A stretch of DNA of 53,517 nt from Bacillota bacterium (lineage in GTDB: Bacteria > Bacillota > Sulfobacillia > JAJZYS01 > JAILZS01), in assembly GCA_023512375.1 (NCBI GenBank), contig JAILZS010000014.1, forward strand, positions 1 to 53,517. The letters run 5' to 3'. The position numbers were made by a program, and so were the translations under genes. The notes under the pieces were generated by a model that did not search any database, was not told the DNA's origin, and saw only the letters and a list, made by a program, of their open reading frames with translations. This document shows, in pieces, positions 17,573-26,082 of the stretch (positions are counted from its first letter, which is position 1; each line of letters starts with the position of its first letter).

Positions 17573-19369
17573 ATGGTCGGCGTGGACGGCGCTTCGGACC
17601 GGCCGCTCATCGTGCAGGGGGACCACACCCTCCTTCTCGAGGTGGACCATCCCCGCTACGCGGAGGCGCGCGACGCCATCATGCCCTTCTCGGAGCTCGT
17701 GAAGAGCCCCGAGCACGTGCATACCTACCGCATCACGCCCCTCTCTCTATGGAACGCGGCCGCCGCCGGCCACGACGCCGCCTCGGTCCTAGCCGCGCTG
17801 GAATTGCTTAGCCGCTATCCGTTGCCGGACAACGTGCGCGTCACCATCCTCGACCACATGGCCCGCTACGGCCGCCTCCAACTCCGCTCCGACGGGGAGG
17901 GGGGGCTGTGGCTGACGGCCGACGACCCTGACCTCCTGACGGAGGTGGTGCGCCACCGCCTCGTCGCCCCCTACGTCGAGGAACGCCGGGGGGCGCGGGT
18001 CCGCGTCCAGGTGACGGCCCGGGGCCTTCTCAAGCAGGCCCTCATCAAGGCCGGCCACCCGGTCCAAGACCTGGCGGGCTACCTGCGGGGGTCGCCCCTC
18101 GAGGTGCGGCTGCGCGAGCGCACGCGCGACGAAGGCGTCCCCTTCGCCCTGCGCGACTACCAGACGGCGGCGGTGGACGCCTTCTGGGCCGGCGGGGGCA
18201 GCGCCGGGGGAAGCGGCGTGGTCTGCCTCCCCTGCGGGGCGGGCAAGACGCTCGTGGGGCTGGGGGCGATGGCGCGAGCGGGGGCGCACACGTTGATCCT
18301 CTGTTCGAGCGTGAGCGCCGCCCGCCAATGGGTGGAGGAGATCCTGCAGCGCACCCACCTCACGCCCCGCGAGGTCGGCGAGTACAGCGGCGAACGCAAG
18401 GAGATCCGCCCCGTCACCGTCGCCACCTACCAGATCCTCACGAGCCGCCGCGACCGCCGCGCCGACGACTTCCCCCACATGCGCCTCATGGCGGCCGCGG
18501 ACTGGGGTCTGGTCATCTACGACGAGGTGCACCTCCTGCCCGCGCCGCTCTTCCGCATGACGGCCGACATCCAGGCGCGCCGCCGCCTGGGCCTCACGGC
18601 CACGCTGGTGCGGGAGGACGGGCGCGAGGACGACGTCTTCGCCCTCATCGGCCCCAAGCGGTACGACGTGCCCTGGCGGGAGCTCGAGGCCAAGGGGTGG
18701 ATCGCCGCCGCCGAGTGCTGCGAGATCCGGGTCGACCTCGAACCCGAGCGCCGCCGGGCGTATGCTCTGGCCGAGGCGCGAGACCAGGCCCGGCTGGCGG
18801 CGGAGAACCCCGTCAAGGACATGGTGGCGGCCGAGCTGGCGGCCATGCACCGGGAGGAAGGCGTCCTGGTCATCGGCCAGTACCTGGAGCAGCTCGAGCG
18901 CCTGGCCGTGCGCCTGGGGGCGCCCCTGGTCACGGGCCGCACCCCCCAGCGGGAGCGCGACCGCCTGTTCGCCGCCTTCCGCCGGGGCGAGGTGCGCACC
19001 TTGGTCGTGTCACGGGTGGCCAACTTCGCCATCGACCTGCCGGAGGCGTCGGTGGCGATCGAGGTGTCGGGCCTCTTCGGCTCCCGCCAGGAGGAGGCGC
19101 AGCGCCTGGGCCGCATCCTCCGCCCCAAGGCCGACGGCCGCCCCGCCCGCTTCTACGCTCTCGTGAGCCGCGACACGCGGGAGCAGGAGTTTGCCCAACG
19201 CCGCCAGCTCTTCCTCGTGGAGCAAGGGTACCGCTACACCATCCAGGCTGCGGCGCCGCGCACCGCGGAGGCAGGTGTGGCAACGCCGCGGGTGCCCCAT
19301 GCCCCGGCCTCCCTCGGCCGCGTCATTCCCTTCCCCTCCGCGGCCAGCCGGCGCGGGCGGCGGGGCTGA
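17573..19369 (+). CDS. xpb: Bacterial XPB-type superfamily 2 DNA helicase
   Basis: The 598-residue protein has the full XPB layout. An N-terminal XPB-N domain (residues about 10-110, PLIVQGDHTLLLEV onward) precedes the two helicase domains. Motif I is PCGAGKT (220-226), motif II is DEVH (317-320), motif III is GLTATLVRED with the XPB RED motif (347-349), and motif VI is QRLGRILRP (from 510). Such helicases open DNA with 3'-5' polarity in repair or remodelling. The archaeal partner nuclease Bax1 is not visible here; instead two XPB-N-like proteins lie upstream. A GTG nine bases inside is an alternative start. The next gene starts four bases after its stop. Confidence 0.92.
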   Translation: MVGVDGASDRPLIVQGDHTLLLEVDHPRYAEARDAIMPFSELVKSPEHVHTYRITPLSLWNAAAAGHDAASVLAALELLSRYPLPDNVRVTILDHMARYGRLQLRSDGEGGLWLTADDPDLLTEVVRHRLVAPYVEERRGARVRVQVTARGLLKQALIKAGHPVQDLAGYLRGSPLEVRLRERTRDEGVPFALRDYQTAAVDAFWAGGGSAGGSGVVCLPCGAGKTLVGLGAMARAGAHTLILCSSVSAARQWVEEILQRTHLTPREVGEYSGERKEIRPVTVATYQILTSRRDRRADDFPHMRLMAAADWGLVIYDEVHLLPAPLFRMTADIQARRRLGLTATLVREDGREDDVFALIGPKRYDVPWRELEAKGWIAAAECCEIRVDLEPERRRAYALAEARDQARLAAENPVKDMVAAELAAMHREEGVLVIGQYLEQLERLAVRLGAPLVTGRTPQRERDRLFAAFRRGEVRTLVVSRVANFAIDLPEASVAIEVSGLFGSRQEEAQRLGRILRPKADGRPARFYALVSRDTREQEFAQRRQLFLVEQGYRYTIQAAAPRTAEAGVATPRVPHAPASLGRVIPFPSAASRRGRRG

Positions 19370-19372
19370 CGG

Positions 19373-19954
19373 GTGGCGCCCGACTGGGCGGCGCTCTTGG
19401 CCGTGCCCGCCTTTGGCGTCGACACGCTGGCGGTCTCGGCGGGCATGGGACTCACGGGTGCGCGCCTTCCCTGGCGGCTTGTCGCCACCTTCGCCCTGTT
19501 CGAGGGGACGATGCCGGTCGTCGGCGCCCTGGCGGGCGCCGCCCTGGGGGCACGCCTCGCCCGCGCCGGCGTCCTCCTGGGGGCGGCGCTGTTGGCCGCG
19601 CTGGGGGTAAAGGAACTCGTCGAGGCGTGGCGAGAGGGGAGCCAGGCGGAAGGGAAGGGGGCGGACGGCGACGGGCCGGCGGCGGCGCGCGGCGCCCCCG
19701 AGTCGCTGCCGGCGCTGGCCGCCGCCGGCCTGTCGGTGAGTTTGGACGAGCTGGCCGGCGGCTTCGCGGTGGGGGCGGGCGGTCTCCCCCTATCGCTCCT
19801 CCTGCCCGCCTTCGCCTTGCAGGCGGCGCTGTTCACCTGGCTGGGGATGGCGGCCGGCGCCCGTCTGAGGCGCCTGGTGGGGCGATACGGGGAGTTCGCG
19901 GCTGGCGCCGCCTTCCTGGCCGTGGCCGGCGCCCTGGCCACCGGCCTATTGTGA
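19373..19954 (+). CDS. mntP: MntP-like manganese (metal) exporter
   Basis: The 193-residue membrane protein starts with GTG four bases after the xpb stop, so it is probably translated from the same message. It has the duplicated, six-helix plan of MntP/DUF204 exporters, with the paired signatures FGVDTLAVSAGMGL in the first half and SLDELAGGFAVGAGGL in the second. The aspartates within them are the expected metal ligands. A charged, low-similarity loop (REGSQAEGKGADGDG) joins the halves. Efflux of manganese or a related ion across the cytoplasmic membrane is likely. Its link to the helicase operon is probably only positional. Confidence 0.7.
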   Translation: MAPDWAALLAVPAFGVDTLAVSAGMGLTGARLPWRLVATFALFEGTMPVVGALAGAALGARLARAGVLLGAALLAALGVKELVEAWREGSQAEGKGADGDGPAAARGAPESLPALAAAGLSVSLDELAGGFAVGAGGLPLSLLLPAFALQAALFTWLGMAAGARLRRLVGRYGEFAAGAAFLAVAGALATGLL

Positions 19955-19957
19955 GGC

Positions 19958-20545
19958 TCAGCCGACGGTGAGGTGGGCCATGACCAGGATGATGAGCACC
20001 TGGAACACGCCCTGCACGCCGGCCAGGCTGTTGTTGCGCCGGTTGAGGCGGAAGATGCGCTCGAGGTCGGGCACCGGGCGCTGGAGCTCGCGGTAGGTGC
20101 GCAAGGAGTTGGGGAGGAGGATGCCCAGCCCCTGGACGGTGAGGATGGCGATGATCACCAGGGCGCCGATCACCCACGGCCGGTCGGGGCTCGAAGGCGC
20201 CAGCATGCCCAGCCAGTTGGCCATGTACCACCCCGCCGTGCCGGTGGTGAGGGCGAGCACCGGCAGGTAGAGGAGCGTGCGGGGCACGAGCCAGCCGATC
20301 ACCGCCTTGCGCTGCTCGGGCGTGAGGCGGCGGAGGATGGGGCCGACGAAGAAGCCCATGAAGATGTCGGTCCCCGTCCACAGGGCGCCGGCCATGACGT
20401 GCGTGAAGTCGAGGAGGTACAGGTCGCGCGTCGCCAGGGCCACGACCATGGCGGCGGGGAAGGCGAGCACCCACCAGGTGAGCTGGCGCACGAGGGGGCG
20501 GCTCTCCGTCTCGGTCGCGGCAGGGGTGGAAACGACCGCGTCCAA
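19958..20545 (-). CDS. Four- to five-helix membrane protein of unknown function
   Basis: The start is TTG at 20545, six bases after AGGGAGGT; no ATG fits. The 195-residue protein has four or five hydrophobic segments and a charged segment, DLERIFRLNRRNNSLAG, before the last helix. The first helices hold YLLDFTHVMAGALWTGTDIF and FFVGPILRRL, which recall small CopD- or DUF2269-like membrane proteins with conserved histidines. Function is unknown. Its end lies three bases from the convergent mntP-like gene with no room for a terminator between them. It is on the same strand as the VIT-type transporter upstream and may form a metal-related unit with it. Confidence 0.7.
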   Translation of the reverse strand: MDAVVSTPAATETESRPLVRQLTWWVLAFPAAMVVALATRDLYLLDFTHVMAGALWTGTDIFMGFFVGPILRRLTPEQRKAVIGWLVPRTLLYLPVLALTTGTAGWYMANWLGMLAPSSPDRPWVIGALVIIAILTVQGLGILLPNSLRTYRELQRPVPDLERIFRLNRRNNSLAGVQGVFQVLIILVMAHLTVG

Positions 20546-20640
20546 TGGGATACCTCCCTTCGGCCGCAGGCGAGCGTCGGAGGCCGCCCGGGTGGGCGCC
20601 TCCTTCGCCGCGCCTGGCCGCCACTCCTTGCCCGGCCGAT

Positions 20641-21336
20641 CTAGCCCGAGTGGGCGATGAGGCGGGCGAGGCCGTAGGCGACGGCGGCGGCGGTGCCGCC
20701 CACGAGCATCGTCTGGAGGGCGGAGCGCCACGGCACGAGCCCTGTCACCCTCCCCTTGTACGCCCCGAACACGAGCAGCGCGGCCAGGGTGAAGGCGGCC
20801 GAGATGAGGAGGGCGGTGTGCACGGGCAGGGGGAACAGGTAGGGGATGAGGGGGATGAAGCCGCCCACGGCGTAGCTCAGGCCGATGACCGCCCCTGACC
20901 GCCAGCCGTGGCTGGGGTGGGGCTCGCTCAGGTCGAGCTCCTCCCGCATCATGAACCGCACCCACGTCTCGGCGCTGGCCGTGAGGGCGTTCACCGCCCG
21001 TTCCAGCGTTTCGCCCCCCAGGCCGTACCCGGCGAGGATGTCGCGCACCTCGCGCCGCTCCTCGTCCGGTACGGTCACGACCTCGTGGTGCTCCCGCGCC
21101 AGCTCGCGGCGGTAGGTGTCGAGCTCGCTCGCCGCCGCCAGGTATCCCCCCAGGCCCATGGAGATGGCCCCGGCCGCCAGCTCGGCGAAACCGGCCACCA
21201 CCACGAGGAAGGTGGTATGCACTGCCCCAGACACTCCGGCGGCCAGGGCGAACGGCACCGTCAGCCCGTCCGACATCCCGAGGATGATGTCGCGCACCGA
21301 CGTGCGCGAGTCCAGGTGTCCGCTCTCCAGCTCCAT
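20641..21336 (-). CDS. VIT1/CCC1-family iron or manganese transporter
   Basis: The 231-residue protein starts with ATG at 21336 after GAGGGGAG; the frame is open further upstream without a better site. It begins MELESGHLDSRTSVRDIILG and continues with the family signature GMSDGLTVPFALAAGVSGA and AISMGLGGYLAAASELD. A cytoplasmic metal-binding region rich in glutamate (about residues 70-125) precedes three C-terminal helices (GGFIPLIPYLFP). Members move ferrous iron or manganese out of the cytoplasm or into stores. With the facing MntP-like gene it makes a small divalent-metal cluster. Confidence 0.88.
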   Translation of the reverse strand: MELESGHLDSRTSVRDIILGMSDGLTVPFALAAGVSGAVHTTFLVVVAGFAELAAGAISMGLGGYLAAASELDTYRRELAREHHEVVTVPDEERREVRDILAGYGLGGETLERAVNALTASAETWVRFMMREELDLSEPHPSHGWRSGAVIGLSYAVGGFIPLIPYLFPLPVHTALLISAAFTLAALLVFGAYKGRVTGLVPWRSALQTMLVGGTAAAVAYGLARLIAHSG

Positions 21337-21474
21337 GCGCGGCTCCCCTCGCGGGCGTCTCGCGGCGGGGCCGGGCACACAGACGCCTCCGGCGCCCCCG
21401 CCCTTGGCCCCCGCCGACCCACAGCGCTAGCATGGCCCAAGGACCCTGGGGTTGGCGAGAGGGAGGCGGGTCGA

Positions 21475-22143
21475 ATGCCCACCGGCGACGGGCAAGGCGA
21501 GCGTTCGAGGCACGGGTACGGCGGACGGCACGAGCACGGCCACGGCGCCTTCGACCCCGAGCATCTGCGCCGCCACGAGGCGGAGCGCCGCGCCTGGATG
21601 GCGCCCGAGGCCCTCTTGGGGGAGATGTTGGCGGGGGACGGGGCGGGCGGGGTGCTGGTCGACGTGGGCGCCGGCACCGGCTTCTTCGCACTTGCGGCCG
21701 CCCGCCACCTGCCGTTCGCACGGGTGGTGGCGGTGGACCGCCAGGCCGACATGGTGGCGCACGTGCGGGAGCGCGCCCGGGGGGAGGGGTTGGGCAACGT
21801 GGAGGCCGTCCAGGGGGAGGCGGAGGCGTTGCCTCTGGCGGACGGGAGCGCCGACGCCGCCCTGTTCTCCATGGTCCTGCACGACATCTCCCGGCCCGAG
21901 CGCGCCCTGGCGGAGGCGGCGCGCGTGCTCCGCCCGGGGGGGAGGCTCCTTCTGGTGGAGCTGCGCCCCGGCGCCACGGACAAGGGTCCGCCGCCCGAGA
22001 TCCTGTTCGAGCCGCACCGGCTCGACGCCCTGGTGGAGGGGAGCGGCTACGCCATCAATCGGCGCTGGCACGGGCCCGGGCCGCTCTACCGCCTGAAGGC
22101 GCGGCGCTCCGGGGCGGAGGGCGACGCCGTCGGCAAGGCATGA
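21475..22143 (+). CDS. Class I SAM-dependent methyltransferase
   Basis: The 222-residue protein starts with ATG after GAGAGGGAGGCGGG. Its N-terminus is His- and Gly-rich (RHGYGGRHEHGHGAFDPEHL), then the Rossmann fold shows motif I LVDVGAGTGFFALAAA (about 60-75), an acidic VVAVDRQADMV, and a later LRPGGRLLLVELRPG. The fold is that of small UbiE-like methyltransferases; the substrate cannot be told. Its end is separated from the next gene by a C/G-only tract, so the apparent neighbour downstream may not be real. The His-rich leader might bind metal and fits the metal-transport setting, but this is speculative. Confidence 0.85.
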   Translation: MPTGDGQGERSRHGYGGRHEHGHGAFDPEHLRRHEAERRAWMAPEALLGEMLAGDGAGGVLVDVGAGTGFFALAAARHLPFARVVAVDRQADMVAHVRERARGEGLGNVEAVQGEAEALPLADGSADAALFSMVLHDISRPERALAEAARVLRPGGRLLLVELRPGATDKGPPPEILFEPHRLDALVEGSGYAINRRWHGPGPLYRLKARRSGAEGDAVGKA

Positions 22144-22185
22144 CGCCGCTTGCGCGCACAGGCACCTCAGACGCGCCGGGGTGGG

Positions 22186-22372
22186 CCCCCCGCCCCCCGG
22201 GCCCCCCCCCCCGCCCACCCCCCCCCCCCCGCCACAGCCGGGCACCCCCCCCCCCCGCGGCGCGCCGGGCCCCCGCGGGCCGGCCCCCCGCCCCCGCCCC
22301 CCCCCCCCCGCCCCCCCCCCCCCCCCCCGGGGCGCCCCCGGGGGGGGGGGGCCCCCCGGGGCGGCCCTGGAC
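22186..22372. repeat. Extreme C/G low-complexity tract, likely assembly artefact
   Basis: About 187 bases consist almost only of C and G runs, with uninterrupted C runs of ten or more, then G runs toward the end. It abuts the stop codon of the next gene exactly. The same texture recurs at the right end of the window. Such tracts are typical of low-quality read ends or gap filling, so the join here is suspect. Confidence 0.7.
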
Positions 22373-22374
22373 CG

Positions 22375-24669
22375 CTAGACGGCGGCCAGGGCCGCCTTCA
22401 CCTTGTCGGGCGTGAACGGCCAGCTGCGGATGCGCGCGCCGGTGGCGTCGTAGATGGCGTTGGCGATGGCGGCCGACACGGGCATGGTGGCCAGCTCGCC
22501 CACGCCGCCCGGTGGGATGTCCGGGCGGTCGATGATGAGCGGCACGACCTCGGGCACCTCGGAGAAGTGGAGGATCGGGTAGCTGATCCAGTCGACGGTC
22601 TGGACCATGCCGTCGGCGTAGCGCACGGACTCCTTCATGCACCAGCTCGTCGCCTGGATGGTGCCGCCCTCGATCTGCAGGCGCACGCCGTTGGGGTTGA
22701 CGACCAGGCCGCAGTCGAAGCCGACGTACATGCGTTCCACGCGCACCTGACCGGTGGCCTTGTCCACCGCCACCTGGGCCACGTCGGCGACGTAGGTCTG
22801 GGCGCCCGGGTCGAAGAAGGTCGCGATGCCGAGCCCGCGCCCGCTCGGCTTCGTGTGCGCCTTCCAGCCGGCGGCCTCGGCGGCGCGGGTGAGGACGGCG
22901 ATCGCCCGGGGGTCGCTCAGCTGGCTGAGGCGGAACTCCAGGGGGTCGACGCCGGCGGCGTACGCCAGCTCGTCCATGAAGGACTCGACGGCGAAGCAGT
23001 TCGACGGCGCCCCCACCGCCCGGAGGAGGCCCTTGCGCATCGGGTTGGAGACATAGTGGATCACCTGGCTGATGTGCGGGAAGGTGTACAGGGGCGCGAT
23101 GGCGATGCCGTTCTGCCCCATCCAGGTGTCGCCGAAGTCCTTGTCGGTGTACACGTCGAACTGGAAGGCGGTGACGCGGTTACCGTTGAGTCCCCCGCGC
23201 ATGCGGAAGAACTTGGGCCCCTGCATGGTGCTCCACTGGAACTCCTCCTGCCGCATCCACTGCACGCGCACCGGCAGCCCGATGGCGCGTGAGATGAACA
23301 GCGCCTCGTACACGGCGTCGTCGTTCCAGCCCCGCCCGTACACGCCCGAGCCGGGGAAGTTGTGCACCGTGACGGCGGAGGTCGGCAGCCCCATGAGGTT
23401 GGCCACCTGGGTTTGGGTGCTGAAGACGTTCTGGCTGTCCGACCAGACCTCCACCTCGCCCGGCTTGACCCAGACCATCCCCGTCGACGGGCCGATGGGG
23501 GCGTTGGCCAGGTAGGGGGTCGAGTACTCGGCGGCGATCTGCCGGCTGGCCTGGGAGAAGCCGCGGACCATGCTGCCGCGGGCGTTGGCCACCTGGGTGC
23601 TGAACACCGGCAGGGTGGCCAGGTACTCGTACGTGTTGGAGGCCGGCTGCGGGATGAGGGGCTCGCCCGCCGTCCAGCGCGCCGTCTTCGCCAGCGCCTG
23701 GACGCCCTGGATGGCCGCCCACTCGTTCGTGGCCACGACGGCGACGAACTGGCCCATCTCCATGTTCGTGATGCCGCTCGTGTTCCAGCCCGGCACGTGC
23801 TCGGGATCGAGGTCCAGGGGCACCACGGCGACGACCCCCGGCATCTTGAGCACCGGGCGGGCATCGTACGACAGGAGCTGGGCGCCGTAGGCGGGCGGCC
23901 TGAGGAGGCGGGCGTGCACCATGCCCGGCACCCGTTGGTTGACCAGGTAATCGGTCGGGCCGCCCGTGCCGGTGAGCTTGGCCGGGATGTCGATGCGCGG
24001 CACGGGCGTTCCGACCACCTCGTAGGTGGCCGACGACCTCAGGTGCACGTTGGGGTCGACGTTGCCGGTGAGCTGCTTGCCCGCCACCAGCTGGGCGTAG
24101 GTGACGCTTCGGCCGTCGGGGGCGTGGAAGGCGCCGTCGCGCGGCACCAAGGTGTCGCCCGCCACCCCCAGGGCGGCGGCGGCGAGCGAGCGCAACGTCT
24201 CCCGCGCCGTGGCCGCCGCCAGGCGTACGGCCGCTCCCGCGCGGTGCACGCCCGTGCTGCCGCCTACGCCGCCTGTGTTGGCCGACGAGCTGTCGATCGG
24301 CAGCATGGAGACGCGCTCGAAGGGGACGTACAGCTCGTCCGCCGCGATCTGGAGCATGCCGGTCTGGGCGCCGGTGCCGACGTCGGGCTGGCTTTGGCTG
24401 ATGAGGATGCGGCCGTCGGCCGTGATGGCGATCCACGAGCTGAGGGGGGAGCCGTTGCCCAGGTAGCCGACCCCCGGCGCCGCCCACGGGTTGACGGCCG
24501 GCGCAGGGGGCGCGGCCGCCGCCGCGCCGCGGGCCAACAGGTTGGCCGCCGTACTGAAGGTGATGATGAGGGCGCCGGCGCCGAACAGGAACTGGCGCCG
24601 CGTCCACCCGCTCGGGCCCTCGAACCCGGCCGGCTCGGGGCCGCCGGGGTAGGCAGGCGAGGAGGCCAC
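22375..24669 (-). CDS. iorB: Exported molybdenum hydroxylase large subunit, isoquinoline 1-oxidoreductase beta type
   Basis: The 764-residue protein starts with GTG at 24669 and carries a twin-arginine signal (WTRRQFLFGAGALIITFSTA) followed by an Ala-rich cleavage region, so it is exported folded with its cofactor. Molybdopterin-binding hallmarks include SQSQPDVGTGAQTGMLQIAA, GGVGGSTGVHRAGAAVRLAA and, near the end, IPPGGVGELATMPVSAAIAN. The layout is that of IorB-type two-subunit aldehyde, nicotine or N-heterocycle oxidoreductases rather than cytoplasmic xanthine dehydrogenase. It is translated one base after the small subunit. Electrons probably go to a cytochrome c, which is not encoded nearby. 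The substrate is unknown. Confidence 0.88.
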   Translation of the reverse strand: MASSPAYPGGPEPAGFEGPSGWTRRQFLFGAGALIITFSTAANLLARGAAAAAPPAPAVNPWAAPGVGYLGNGSPLSSWIAITADGRILISQSQPDVGTGAQTGMLQIAADELYVPFERVSMLPIDSSSANTGGVGGSTGVHRAGAAVRLAAATARETLRSLAAAALGVAGDTLVPRDGAFHAPDGRSVTYAQLVAGKQLTGNVDPNVHLRSSATYEVVGTPVPRIDIPAKLTGTGGPTDYLVNQRVPGMVHARLLRPPAYGAQLLSYDARPVLKMPGVVAVVPLDLDPEHVPGWNTSGITNMEMGQFVAVVATNEWAAIQGVQALAKTARWTAGEPLIPQPASNTYEYLATLPVFSTQVANARGSMVRGFSQASRQIAAEYSTPYLANAPIGPSTGMVWVKPGEVEVWSDSQNVFSTQTQVANLMGLPTSAVTVHNFPGSGVYGRGWNDDAVYEALFISRAIGLPVRVQWMRQEEFQWSTMQGPKFFRMRGGLNGNRVTAFQFDVYTDKDFGDTWMGQNGIAIAPLYTFPHISQVIHYVSNPMRKGLLRAVGAPSNCFAVESFMDELAYAAGVDPLEFRLSQLSDPRAIAVLTRAAEAAGWKAHTKPSGRGLGIATFFDPGAQTYVADVAQVAVDKATGQVRVERMYVGFDCGLVVNPNGVRLQIEGGTIQATSWCMKESVRYADGMVQTVDWISYPILHFSEVPEVVPLIIDRPDIPPGGVGELATMPVSAAIANAIYDATGARIRSWPFTPDKVKAALAAV

Positions 24670-24670
24670 G

Positions 24671-25129
24671 TCACACGCCCCCCTTCGCGGCCGCCTTCTC
24701 GATGGCGGCGAGGATGCGCAGGTGGGTGCCGCAGCGGCACATGTTGTTGTCCATCGCCTGGATGATCTCTTGCCGCGTCGGGTGCGGGTTCTGCTTCAGA
24801 AAGCCGGTGGCCTGCATGATCATGCCGTTGATGCAATAGCCGCACTGCGCCGCCTGTTCCTCGATGAACGCCTGTTGCACCACGCTCGGGTGCTCGAGCG
24901 TGCCGAGGCCCTCCAGCGTGGTCACGGCGTGCCCCTGCACCGCCGCCAACGGGATCTGGCAGGAGCGTGCCGGCGCGTCGTCCATGAGCACCGTGCAGGC
25001 GCCGCATTCTCCCAGACCGCAACCGAACTTCGGACCGTTCAGGGCGAACTCGTCGCGCAGCACGTAGAGGAGCGGCGACGTGGGGTCGAAGGCGCTTTCG
25101 ACGGGTCGCCCGTTGAGCCGAAAGTGCAC
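24671..25129 (-). CDS. iorA: 2Fe-2S subunit of the exported molybdenum hydroxylase
   Basis: The best start is GTG at 25129 behind GAGAGGGGGATCC; it gives 152 residues beginning MHFRLNGRPVESAFDPTSPL. The cluster motifs are [16 protein letters not shown] with a following SCQIPLA, then AQCGYCINGMIM and NNMCRCGTHLRI, all cysteines present. This subunit carries electrons from the molybdenum site and is carried across the membrane with the TAT-bearing large subunit, since it has no signal of its own. The gene pair is separate in sequence type from the coxSLM-like operon at 8-12 kb. Confidence 0.9.
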   Translation of the reverse strand: MHFRLNGRPVESAFDPTSPLLYVLRDEFALNGPKFGCGLGECGACTVLMDDAPARSCQIPLAAVQGHAVTTLEGLGTLEHPSVVQQAFIEEQAAQCGYCINGMIMQATGFLKQNPHPTRQEIIQAMDNNMCRCGTHLRILAAIEKAAAKGGV

Positions 25130-25632
25130 CGCCGTGGTGGATCCCCCTCTCTCTCGCCGTGCGAGGAGACGTCGGACACCGCATCCGCCGGGCGGAGGCG
25201 TCCGTCCCTCGCGCAAGACGAAGAGACCCCCGCCGCCGCGGGGCCACGCAGCGACTGGGGGAGAAAGGGCTTCACGTCCCCTGGGGCCCATCCGGCTGGC
25301 GCCTGCGTGCTGGGACGGACGCCGGCCCGAATGGGGGGGCGCGGTCGCCGGGGGAGGACGGAGACGCGCGTGGCCACACTGGCCTTCGGCGACGGGGTGC
25401 GATTTCCTGCCCGCTTCGCTCGGGCGCCCCGTCCTCGGGCGCATACGCCGCCCCGGCGCGCCTGCGCCCGGGCGCGGGGACAGGTGGGAGCTGCCACGAG
25501 GCGGCGGGTACGTTCGGCGGGGGGACGAGCTCGAGTCCTCGGGCGGCGCGTGCGGGTCGGCGGTCCCGCGGCCTGAGAACGGGTGCACCGGCCCGGGTGC
25601 CGGCGCGCTTCGGCCCTGCCGGAGCCTGGGCG
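25130..25632. other. 503-base stretch without a gene upstream of iorAB
   Basis: Open frames here are Arg/Pro-rich chance frames. I find no tRNA, no recognisable riboswitch and no clear promoter. The stretch must hold the iorAB promoter. Confidence 0.5.
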
Positions 25633-26082
25633 TCAGGACCCGGCACAGCACGCCCGCGATCCCACGCCGGGGTGCAGGCCGAGGCGCGAACGCGCGCGCC
25701 GAAGCCGCGCCTCGACGCCGTCGATGCAAGGGCAGTCGGAGAGGATCTCACCGTACCAGAAGGCCGCCTCGGCCCAACGCCCGCCCGCCTCGGCGCGCTC
25801 GGCGCGGGCGAAGTAGACGTGCACCGGGTGGACCAGGAGCCTGAGCGCCGATCGCTGCGCGCGGCCCGGCGCCGGGCGCCAGCGCACGAGGCCCCACGCC
25901 GACAGGCGGGCGAGCGTGTCGCGCACGGCGCGCGCACTCACCTGCCACAGCGCCATGAGGTCGGCGACGGTGAGGGAGGCCTCCACCCCGTCCGGGAAGC
26001 CGTCCTCGGCCGGAAGAGCGCGCGCCAGCGCCAGGTAGCGGGAGAGGAAGACCTCCGCCTTCGGGCTTACGCCGGTGGGCAA
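25633..26082 (-). CDS. SgrR-N-like winged-helix protein
   Basis: The start is TTG at 26082, about eight bases after GGAGG; an upstream extension lacks a site. The 149-residue protein has a helix-turn-helix like the N-terminal DNA-binding domain of SgrR: SLTVADLMALWQVSARAVRD, then LARLSAWGLVRWRPAPGRAQ. Its C-terminal part is helical with a TPR-like helix (AERAEAGGRWAEAAFWYGEI). SgrR itself continues into a solute-binding domain, which is missing here. The gene overlaps the ArsI-like gene by 16 bases and is on the same strand, so the two are probably co-translated. It may sense something related to that enzyme. Confidence 0.6.
   Translation of the reverse strand: MPTGVSPKAEVFLSRYLALARALPAEDGFPDGVEASLTVADLMALWQVSARAVRDTLARLSAWGLVRWRPAPGRAQRSALRLLVHPVHVYFARAERAEAGGRWAEAAFWYGEILSDCPCIDGVEARLRRARSRLGLHPGVGSRACCAGS

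Noticed and set aside
22150-23292. Long plus-strand frame starting in the C/G tract
   Set aside because: It is the complement of the exported molybdenum enzyme and begins in low-complexity sequence made of Pro and Arg codons.
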